Assembly (NCBI GenBank): GCA_947372365.1
Contig: CANBTK010000171.1
Span: 1-5,639, forward strand
From: Flavipsychrobacter stenotrophus
Lineage (GTDB): Bacteria; Bacteroidota; Bacteroidia; Chitinophagales; Chitinophagaceae
Reading direction: 5' to 3'
DNA: 5,639 nt
Shown here: piece after piece, positions 1 through 5,639 of the stretch
Numbering within the stretch: the first letter of the stretch is position 1
How the letters are laid out: each line of letters begins with the position of its first letter
The notes under the pieces: generated by a model
Database searches by the model: none
Told to the model about the DNA's origin: nothing
What the model saw: only the letters and a program-made list of their open reading frames with translations
Position numbers and translations under genes: made by a program

Positions 1-2
1 CC

Positions 3-176
3 AGCAGGTGGCAACTGGAAAACGATTCGCTGCTGGTGATGGAAGAACTTACCGGAAACGAAAAAGGCACAAAGACAAAAATGGAAATAATAGCGCTCAA
101 TGAAAAAGAACTGAAACTAAAATTCAAGCAGGAAAACTCATCTAGCACAGTTACTTTTGTAAAATCCCAAAAATAA
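3..176 (+). CDS. C-terminal fragment of a lipocalin-like hypothetical protein
   Basis: An open frame enters from the left edge and ends at TAA (174-176), giving 57 residues beginning SRWQLENDSLLVMEELTG and ending TVTFVKSQK. The pattern of a Trp/Leu-rich strand, an 'END-L' turn, a charged linker, then 'IIAL-EKELKLKF' and a final 'TVTFVK' strand resembles the last beta-strands of the small lipocalin-like domain proteins common in Bacteroidota, where the phrase 'i-eLt-k-LvLk' recurs. Only this tail is visible, so a signal peptide or lipoprotein cysteine cannot be checked. The frame stays open to the edge and reads as natural protein sequence. pdhB starts 74 nt after the stop with its own promoter-like box, so co-transcription is not required. 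The family assignment is tentative; that it is coding is fairly secure. Confidence 0.5.
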   Translation, partial: SRWQLENDSLLVMEELTGNEKGTKTKMEIIALNEKELKLKFKQENSSSTVTFVKSQK

Positions 177-189
177 GGGCCGCACACAT

Positions 190-197
190 TATCTTTG
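190..197 (+). promoter_or_regulatory. Bacteroidota-type -7 box upstream of pdhB
   Basis: TATCTTTG, followed by C, is an exact match to the Bacteroidota sigma-factor -7 consensus TAnnTTTG(Y). It lies 53 nt before the pdhB ATG, which would give a leader of roughly 45 nt. No TTTG or TTG is found at the expected 17-23 nt upstream; the nearest (156-159) is 30 nt away. Only half of the promoter is therefore supported. Confidence 0.42.
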
Positions 198-250
198 CCC
201 CTAACAAGGCGAGAGCATAAATTATATATTAAGCAGAAAACATAACTACA

Positions 251-1234
<984 letters not shown>

Positions 1235-1278
1235 TTGTTTTGGGCGCACGGTACAAACGTGCGCCCAAAACAATTTTT
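1235..1278 (+). terminator. Strong intrinsic terminator after pdhB
   Basis: A perfect 16-bp inverted repeat (left arm 1235-1250, right arm 1258-1273) has a G/C-rich core GGGCGCACG/CGTGCGCCC and a 7-nt loop. TTTTT (1274-1278) follows directly. It begins at the base after the pdhB stop, so it should end the pdhB transcript. The upper strand before the hairpin is A-rich, so some activity on the opposite strand is possible. Confidence 0.93.
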
Positions 1279-1326
1279 CTATTATCTGAAAAACTCCTAA
1301 TTTCGGTAATCAATTATCGAAACCTT

Positions 1327-1333
1327 TATTTTG
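1327..1333 (+). promoter_or_regulatory. Weak -7-like element before clpS
   Basis: TATTTTG sits 11 nt before the clpS ATG and resembles the Bacteroidota TAnnTTTG box with one T missing. No convincing TTTG lies at the -33 distance. A promoter is expected somewhere in 1279-1344 because a strong terminator precedes this gap, but this element is only a candidate, and it would leave an almost leaderless transcript. Confidence 0.2.
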
Positions 1334-1344
1334 CTTGAACTGCT

Positions 1345-1644
1345 ATGAATAATACGATGTATAATAACGGTACGCAATGGCAAACCAATGAGGAAACCGA
1401 CCTTGACGTACTGGTTGAGGAAATCCATAACCTGATTGTTTGGAATGACGAGGTCAATACATTCGATTGGGTAATAGAGTCATTAATAAATGTTTGCGGC
1501 CACACCGAGCAACAAGCCGAACAGTGCGCCATGATTATACACAACAGTGGCAAATATGCCGTGAAAAGGGGTAGTTTCGATATGCTGCGCCCGCAGGCTG
1601 AAGCCCTTATAGAAAGGGACATACAAGCGACTATTGATTACTGA
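1345..1644 (+). CDS. clpS: ATP-dependent Clp protease adaptor ClpS
   Basis: This 99-residue protein is close to the usual ClpS length (E. coli 106). ClpS binds proteins bearing destabilising N-terminal residues and docks on the N-domain of a Clp unfoldase (ClpA/ClpC), delivering them to ClpP in the cytoplasm. A flexible, acidic N-terminal stretch (1-27) is followed by the compact fold from 'HNLIVWNDEVNTFDWVIESL' (28-47) through 'AEQCAMIIHNSGKYAVKRGS' (58-77) to the final helix and strand. By alignment with E. coli, the N-degron pocket residues are N34, D35, E36, N38, F40 and H66; the 'NTF' is usual in Bacteroidota, while E36 replaces the commoner Asp. ATG 1345 was chosen; M5 (1357) would also work, since the N-terminus is variable. 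The gene stands alone after the pdhB terminator and may be co-transcribed with the redoxin gene 63 nt downstream. No clp protease gene is in view. Confidence 0.9.
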   Translation: MNNTMYNNGTQWQTNEETDLDVLVEEIHNLIVWNDEVNTFDWVIESLINVCGHTEQQAEQCAMIIHNSGKYAVKRGSFDMLRPQAEALIERDIQATIDY

Positions 1645-1707
1645 TAACCGGCTGCGCCCCTATACCACACAAAACAATTATACAATAATATTATAAACAA
1701 CTATCGC

Positions 1708-2325
1708 ATGAAAAAGACTTTCTTTGCCATCGCTGCATTTGCATGCGCAACCATCATTTCCCCTGTATTTGCGCAGGAAGCCAACAAATTAAACCCTGGC
1801 GATGCCCTTCCTGCAAAGGATATGCCTGTTAAGAACGTAATTAGCAATAGCGATGTTACCCTCAATAGCAAAATGGCAAAAAACGGGCTGCTGGTCATGT
1901 TTTCCTGCAATACATGCCCATTTGTAATAAAGAATGAGCCTATCATACAGAAAACAATACAATATGCTGCATCTCATAATGTAGGCATGGTCGTTGTCAA
2001 TTCCAACGAAGCTAAGCGTGATGGCGACGATTCGTATAGCGAAATGCTGAAATACGCTACAAGGCAGCACTATTCTGTGCCGTACCTTGCAGACGACAAT
2101 TCTAAACTGGCTGACCTGTTCGGCGCCAACCATACGCCTGAAGTTTTCCTTTTTAACAACAAAGGCATATTGGTTTACAAAGGGGCCATGAACGATAACC
2201 CATCGGACCCTACGAGCTACAAAACAATGTACATCAACAATGCTATAGATGCTGTTGTTGCAGGCAAAGAAGTAACCCCTAAAACTACAAAATCAATAGG
2301 CTGCAGCATCAAAAGAAAAGCCTAG
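1708..2325 (+). CDS. Exported redoxin (thioredoxin-fold, PRX-like family, CNTC motif)
   Basis: The 205-residue product begins with a Sec signal peptide: MKK, then a hydrophobic stretch (5-20), with likely cleavage after VFA (residue 22) before QEAN. The mature part has the AhpC/TSA-redoxin fold: 'LNPGDALPAKDMP' (28-40), a beta-strand 'NGLLVMFSCNTCPFVIKNEP' (59-78) with the active-site pair C67-C70, 'VGMVVVNSNEAKRDGDD' (92-108), the cis-proline loop 'ANHTPEVFLFN' (140-150, P144), and 'ILVYKGAMND' (154-163). The tail 'TTKSIGCSIKRK' carries a third cysteine, C199; a C-terminal GCSIK-type signature is typical of the PRX-like group whose active site usually reads C-N-x-C-P-F-V. It is expected in the periplasm or at the envelope as a thiol-disulfide or peroxide-handling protein; the exact substrate is unknown. 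No TAnnTTTG promoter is visible in the 63-nt gap after clpS, so read-through from clpS is plausible. Confidence 0.85.
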   Translation: MKKTFFAIAAFACATIISPVFAQEANKLNPGDALPAKDMPVKNVISNSDVTLNSKMAKNGLLVMFSCNTCPFVIKNEPIIQKTIQYAASHNVGMVVVNSNEAKRDGDDSYSEMLKYATRQHYSVPYLADDNSKLADLFGANHTPEVFLFNNKGILVYKGAMNDNPSDPTSYKTMYINNAIDAVVAGKEVTPKTTKSIGCSIKRKA

Positions 2326-2379
2326 CAAGGGCTTCGCGGCGCGGCATTGTACATATGTAAGTGGCTGAGGTAGCCTATG

Positions 2380-2399
2380 TTAATTCAACTGTGAATTAA
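2380..2399. repeat. AT-rich perfect inverted repeat in the gap after the redoxin gene
   Basis: TTAATTCA and TGAATTAA (8 bp each) flank a 4-nt ACTG loop; a G-T wobble and one more A-T pair extend it. The T-run (2412-2416) begins 12 nt further on, too far for a standard terminator. It lies about 15 nt upstream of the -33 box of the next gene, so it could be a weak terminator for the redoxin gene or an operator for the downstream promoter. Both roles are inference. Confidence 0.4.
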
Positions 2400-2413
2400 T
2401 AATAAAATAAATT

Positions 2414-2443
2414 TTTGCCATACTTTACAATTTAGTAATTTTG
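2414..2443 (+). promoter_or_regulatory. Bacteroidota-type promoter for the T9SS cargo gene
   Basis: TTTG (2414-2417), an 18-nt spacer, then TAATTTTG (2436-2443) match the Bacteroidota -33/-7 consensus TTTG-N17-23-TAnnTTTG in both elements. Transcription would start near 2448-2452, giving a leader of about 40 nt to the ATG at 2489. This is the best promoter match in the window. It also argues against the TTG at 2456 as the translation start, since that would leave almost no leader. Confidence 0.7.
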
Positions 2444-2488
2444 GGGTAACATTGTTTGGGGTACTTTGCCCTGCTAAACTATTTAAGT

Positions 2489-4954
2489 ATGCTTGAAAAA
2501 ATTTACAATAAAAAATATATAACCCTTTTAGTTGCCCTTTTTATTACGCTTACCCATACCGTTTCTGCTCAGTTAACAATAGCACCGGGCTCCACAGCGG
2601 CTTTGCTGTCCAATAAACTGGCCGGGCCGGGTATCACTATTATTAGCGACACCTTAGTTTGCAACAACGCAGCTAACGGCATCTTCAGGTCTGTGATTGC
2701 TGCCGGCAACCCTATATCTATAGATAGTGGCATTATCCTTTGCACTGGTTCAGCATCCGCTGCATCTGGTTCGGAGCCAAGTGTTACATCTACCAGTTTC
2801 AGTAGCGCAGGCGATGCCGATGTTACTACACTTATGGGCGGCGGTGTGAGCCGTGATGCCTGTGCGCTCATTATTACATTTGTACCTAAAGGCGATACAG
2901 TAAGCTTTGATTACCAATTCGGGTCGGAAGAGTACAGGAGCGCAACATGCGGCCCTTATAACGACGCATTTGGCTTCTTTATTGCAGGCCCTGGCATATC
3001 TGCAACCTACCCGGGTGTTAACATGGCGCTTGTACCGGGCACAAATATCCCGGTTGCAGTAAACAGTATTAACAGTGGTACTGCAGGCACTTGTAGCGGC
3101 TGCGCTTATTCTAACTGTACATCTATGGGCAGCGGCTCGCCGTTCACAGCATATTTCGTTGCCAATTCCGGTGGCACTATTGCTTCTTACAGGGGTTACA
3201 CCACCAAGCTCACTGCAAAGCATTGGGTAGTGCCTTGCGATACTTACCGCATTAAGCTGGTAATAGCTGATGGCGGTACCACCGCAAGCCCCAACTACAT
3301 TTATGATTCCGGCGTATTTATTGCTGCAGGTAGCCTCAAAACAAACTCATACCACTTTGACCACGCCAACCTAGGCCACATGATACTGGGCTATACTAAC
3401 GCTGTGGTAAAGGGTTGCGGTACCGATTCGGTAAAAATAAAGAGCACACGCCCGGCGGCAGTGCCTACCAAACTCTACATTACTTATGCCGGTACAGGTG
3501 TTGCAGGTGTTGACTATACAGCCTTGCCCGACTCGGTAACGCTGGCAACCGGCGATACGTCTTTCGCTTTCCCTGTATTGGGCTTAACAACTGCTGCTGC
3601 TGGTGTTAAAACCATTGTTGCTTACCTGAGCTCATCAGCATTATGCGGCATTATTGACACTGTAACTATCAACCTGATTGACCACCCTACAGTTTCCATA
3701 CTTACCAACGATACTACCGTTTGTAACGGCACCCCTGTACATATACAGGCTACCACAAGCACTGGCCTTACCTATGGCTGGTCGCCCGGCACGTACCTCG
3801 ATAACCCATCCTTCCTCAACCCTATTGCAACCCCTACTGCAGTTGGTGTAATGATTTATACCATCACTGCTACCCTACCTGGGTCGCTATGCCCGGCAAT
3901 CACCAAAACAATTACCATTACTACGGTAGAACCCACTGTAACTGTACTCACCGCCGACACCACTGTATGCCAGGGCGCATCATTTACCCTGCGTGTTGAT
4001 GGGCCTGACAGCCTTATATATAGTTGGTCGCCGGTAACTAATTTAAACAGCGCTGGCGTAAAACAACCCGTTTTCAACCCGCAAGCTACTACAACCTTTA
4101 CGCTCACTGCATCTATCTTAGGTACTACCTGCAAAACGCAAAAGCAACTAAAAGTTACAGTAATACCTACCGATTTCGTCATCACTACTTTCGATACTTT
4201 CTTCTGTACAGGCGCTACACTATACCTGAACGGAGTGGTGAACCCACCAGCTTCTACCTACACTTACTTATGGACAGGGCCTGGAGGTTATAGTTCGCCG
4301 TTGCTTAACCCTGTTATTACAACTGTAACAGCAGGCAACGAGGGCACGTACACCCTTACTGTTACCAATTCTGGCCTTTGCTCTGGCACGGCCATGGAAA
4401 AAATCGTTATCTACCCTACACCAGAAGCTACAGTATTGGCACCTCCTATAGAGCTTTGCCAGTATTCGCCAGCATTGGCTTTGGAAGTACCCGGCTATGA
4501 CAACCTGATGTGGTATTCCTCTTCTACCGACCCTAAGCCTACTGTTTTCGCGCCATTGCCGAGTACCGATAGCGTAGGTGTGTTTAAGTATTATGCCTCG
4601 CAGATTTCGTTTAAAAACAACTGCCTGAGCGAAAGGGTTGCGATAGATGTAACCGTAAAATCATGCTGCACAGGCAATGTGTTTGTGCCATCGGCCTTTA
4701 CCCCTAACGAAGACGGCAAGAACGACGTACTGCGGGTGGTAAGGACATCAGATTATGCCCTGAACGACTTTACCATTTATAACCGCTGGGGCATGGTAGT
4801 GTTCCAGTCATCAGGCGAAAAGCAAGCATGGGATGGCACCTTTAACGGCCAGCCAGCCGACATGGGCACTTACTACTACGTAGCTATCATCACTTGCAAA
4901 AACTCGGATAAAAAGAACATTACCCTGAAGGGCGATGTAACACTTATCAGGTAA
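2489..4954 (+). CDS. T9SS-secreted choice-of-anchor L protein with Ig/PKD-like repeats and gliding-motility-associated C-terminal domain
   Basis: From ATG 2489 the product is 821 residues. It starts with a Sec signal peptide (KIYNKKY, hydrophobic 11-22, likely cleavage after VSA at 27). The frame is open further up to a TTG at 2456, but that adds 11 residues and sits at the expected transcription start, so ATG is preferred. A choice-of-anchor L domain (about 30-285) shows 'DSGIILCTG' (79-87), 'FDYQFGSEEY' (140-149), 'NDAFGFFIAGPG' (158-169), 'NMALVPGTNIPV' (178-189) and 'YDSGVFIAAGSL' (272-283). Next comes a probable Calx-beta-like segment (about 286-397, with 'AGTGVAGVDYTALPDSVTL'), then four Ig/PKD-like modules (about 398-725). 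The C-terminal T9SS type B sorting domain (about 727-821) has 'VPSAFTPNEDGKND' (733-746), 'IYNRWG' (763-768), 'WDGTFNGQPADMGTYYY' (781-797) and 'KGDVTLIR' (814-821). It should cross the outer membrane by the type IX system and act at the surface or outside the cell, probably in adhesion; the ligand is unknown. Confidence 0.9.
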   Translation: MLEKIYNKKYITLLVALFITLTHTVSAQLTIAPGSTAALLSNKLAGPGITIISDTLVCNNAANGIFRSVIAAGNPISIDSGIILCTGSASAASGSEPSVTSTSFSSAGDADVTTLMGGGVSRDACALIITFVPKGDTVSFDYQFGSEEYRSATCGPYNDAFGFFIAGPGISATYPGVNMALVPGTNIPVAVNSINSGTAGTCSGCAYSNCTSMGSGSPFTAYFVANSGGTIASYRGYTTKLTAKHWVVPCDTYRIKLVIADGGTTASPNYIYDSGVFIAAGSLKTNSYHFDHANLGHMILGYTNAVVKGCGTDSVKIKSTRPAAVPTKLYITYAGTGVAGVDYTALPDSVTLATGDTSFAFPVLGLTTAAAGVKTIVAYLSSSALCGIIDTVTINLIDHPTVSILTNDTTVCNGTPVHIQATTSTGLTYGWSPGTYLDNPSFLNPIATPTAVGVMIYTITATLPGSLCPAITKTITITTVEPTVTVLTADTTVCQGASFTLRVDGPDSLIYSWSPVTNLNSAGVKQPVFNPQATTTFTLTASILGTTCKTQKQLKVTVIPTDFVITTFDTFFCTGATLYLNGVVNPPASTYTYLWTGPGGYSSPLLNPVITTVTAGNEGTYTLTVTNSGLCSGTAMEKIVIYPTPEATVLAPPIELCQYSPALALEVPGYDNLMWYSSSTDPKPTVFAPLPSTDSVGVFKYYASQISFKNNCLSERVAIDVTVKSCCTGNVFVPSAFTPNEDGKNDVLRVVRTSDYALNDFTIYNRWGMVVFQSSGEKQAWDGTFNGQPADMGTYYYVAIITCKNSDKKNITLKGDVTLIR
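3689..4663 (+). repeat. Four tandem Ig/PKD-like modules within the T9SS cargo
   Basis: Modules begin near residues 401, 483, 561 and 644, a period of about 82 residues. The first two share 'TVSILTNDTTVCNG' and 'TVTVLTADTTVCQG'; the third and fourth keep the early cysteine ('FFCTG', 'ELCQY'). Each module has exactly two cysteines about 54-58 residues apart: C412/C468, C494/C548, C573/C631 and C657/C712. The last is the 'YYASQ--NNCLSER' type of Ig-like module frequent next to this sorting domain. The repeats are diverged protein repeats, not DNA-level copies. Confidence 0.72.
4667..4951 (+). other. T9SS type B C-terminal sorting domain (gliding motility-associated / CHU_C type)
   Basis: This is the segment of the preceding gene encoding residues 727-821. 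It carries the four family landmarks in order: VPSAFTPN, IYNRWG, WDGT with GTYYY, and KGDVTLIR at the extreme C-terminus. In characterised members this domain directs export through the type IX system and surface attachment or release. It ends at the natural stop, so the export signal appears intact. Confidence 0.9.
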
Positions 4955-5008
4955 TTTCCAGTTGTTATTTTCCGGCAGGCAGTACGCCGCAGTGTATAAA
5001 AAATTTAC

Positions 5009-5038
5009 AAAAAGGCTCCGAAATTTCGGAGCTTTTTT
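5009..5038 (+). terminator. Intrinsic terminator after the T9SS cargo gene
   Basis: The arms AAAAAGGCTCCG (5009-5020) and CGGAGCTTTTTT (5027-5038) pair over 12 bp with one G-T wobble around a 6-nt AAATTT loop. The right arm ends in six T. The A-tract before the hairpin makes it symmetrical, so it could stop transcription from either side. It lies 54 nt after the stop codon and insulates the next gene. Confidence 0.9.
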
Positions 5039-5077
5039 GTTGAATTTCCATTCGCGATCAATGAAGTAGCAAAGGAA

Positions 5078-5095
5078 TTTTATACTTTTATAAAA
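5078..5095. promoter_or_regulatory. AT-rich inverted repeat overlapping a -7-like box before the ATPase gene
   Basis: TTTTATA (5078-5084), loop CTTT, and TATAAAA (5089-5095) form a perfect 7-bp inverted repeat 9 nt before the ATG at 5105. TACTTTTA (5083-5090) inside it matches TAnnTTTG at all but the last base, so it may be the -7 box, with the repeat as operator or start-site hairpin. No TTTG lies at the -33 distance. In such AT-rich sequence a chance origin is possible. Confidence 0.3.
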
Positions 5096-5104
5096 ATTGA
5101 AAGT

Positions 5105-5639
5105 ATGATTATTGAAGATTCAATAAAAATAAAGAACTACAAATGTTTTGGTGAAGACCCACAAGGCTTTGACAAGATATACCCTATAAACATTATCATT
5201 GGGAAGAATAATTCGGGGAAAAGTAGCTTAATTGATTTGGTAAAGTTTATTGTCCAAAAAATTGACATTCAACAACTAAAGGGAAGAAATCTTTTACCTC
5301 CAGAAATACACGCTACAAAGATCTTGGGGGAAGAATTACGTTGTTTTCAAAAAAACACGAGAGGTGGTGACATTCCCTTTAACAATCATTTCGATTATGG
5401 CCAGACTCTCTTAGGAGGTAAGGTGACGTATAGTTTCCTCAAACCTAACGTGAAGGAAATATTACATATGGAAAAGCCGTTAATCCCCGCAGCAGAATCC
5501 TACAAAAGTTCTATTGCGAGCAACATTAAAGTTCCAATTGAGAACAAAGTATTCTTACAGATAACAGCAGAAAGAGACATTGTGGCGGAACCAGAAACAA
5601 ACAATAGCCCAATCAGCGTAAACAAAACCGTTATTCGAC
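5105..5639 (+). CDS. OLD/AAA-type ATP-binding protein, N-terminal part (runs off the window)
   Basis: An open frame of 178 codons runs from ATG 5105 to the window edge without a stop. It begins MIIEDSIKIKNYKCFGEDPQ, the usual first strand of RecF/SMC/OLD-type ATPases ('I-I-NYKCF'), followed by 'YPINIIIGKNNSGKSSLIDL' (26-45), whose Walker A motif GKNNSGKS is at residues 33-40 (K39 and S40 expected to bind nucleotide phosphate and Mg). Later blocks 'RGGDIPFNNHFDYGQTLLGGKVTY' in part (87-109) and 'ITAERDIVAEPE' (153-164) recall conserved stretches of uncharacterised Bacteroidota AAA-family ATPases. The Walker B, signature and any C-terminal TOPRIM nuclease domain lie beyond the edge, so OLD-type nuclease, anti-phage component or repair ATPase cannot be separated. 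Base composition is about 36% G+C, clearly lower than the genes to the left, which suggests a separate origin. It is isolated from the upstream gene by a strong terminator. Confidence 0.82.
   Translation, partial: MIIEDSIKIKNYKCFGEDPQGFDKIYPINIIIGKNNSGKSSLIDLVKFIVQKIDIQQLKGRNLLPPEIHATKILGEELRCFQKNTRGGDIPFNNHFDYGQTLLGGKVTYSFLKPNVKEILHMEKPLIPAAESYKSSIASNIKVPIENKVFLQITAERDIVAEPETNNSPISVNKTVIR

Noticed and set aside
177..202. Possible hairpin GGGC (177-180) with GCCC (197-200) after the first stop codon.
   Set aside because: It has a four-base stem with a 16-nt loop and no T-run; too weak for a terminator.
1685..1694. Palindrome ATAATATTAT upstream of the redoxin gene.
   Set aside because: In a nearly pure A/T stretch this is expected by chance, and no promoter boxes accompany it.
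2318..2334. Hairpin AAGCC/GGCTT over the redoxin stop codon, considered as its terminator.
   Set aside because: The stem is only 5 bp and is followed by a G/C-rich sequence with no T-run.
2569..4185. Minus-strand open frames opposite the T9SS cargo (2569-2871, 2750-3223, 3856-4185).
   Set aside because: Translations are unlike real proteins (runs of Val/Thr/Ala or Cys/Arg) and oppose clearly recognisable domains.
2496..5010. Direct repeat AAAAAATTTACAA at 2496-2508 and 4998-5010, near both ends of the T9SS gene.
   Set aside because: It is short and A/T-rich, with one copy lying inside the signal-peptide codons; there is no transposase or target-site pattern to support an insertion.

Overview
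The window looks like chromosomal DNA of a gliding-lineage Bacteroidota, most plausibly in or near the Chitinophagales. That placement is an inference. It rests on a secreted protein ending in the Bacteroidota-specific gliding-motility/T9SS type B sorting domain, on promoter-like sequences of the Bacteroidota type (TTTG, about 18 nt, TAnnTTTG), on the lack of clear Shine-Dalgarno sequences before the starts, and on Bacteroidota-type ClpS and PdhB sequences.

Layout, with every gene on the + strand: (1) bases 3-176, the last 57 codons of a protein that resembles the end of a lipocalin-like domain; (2) 251-1234, complete pdhB (pyruvate dehydrogenase E1 beta), preceded by a TAnnTTTG box and closed by a perfect 16-bp-stem terminator; (3) 1345-1644, complete clpS (adaptor for Clp proteases); (4) 1708-2325, an exported thioredoxin-fold redoxin with a CNTC motif; (5) 2489-4954, a large exported protein: signal peptide, choice-of-anchor L domain, a probable Calx-beta-like domain, four Ig/PKD-like modules, and a C-terminal T9SS sorting domain, under the best promoter match in the window; (6) a strong hairpin terminator at 5009-5038; (7) 5105 to the window end, the first 178 codons of an OLD/AAA-type ATPase that runs off the edge.

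The genes do not form one pathway. pdhB (central carbon metabolism) and clpS (regulated proteolysis) are housekeeping genes. The redoxin and the T9SS cargo act outside the cytoplasm. The terminators after pdhB and after the T9SS gene split the window into independent transcription units; clpS and the redoxin gene could share one. Composition changes after the second terminator: the ATPase segment is about 36% G+C by hand count, against roughly half in sampled parts of pdhB and the T9SS gene. That makes the right edge the likeliest start of an accessory, possibly defence-related, region. No RNA gene, CRISPR array, insertion sequence or attachment site was recognised, and no stretch over 300 bases lacks a gene.
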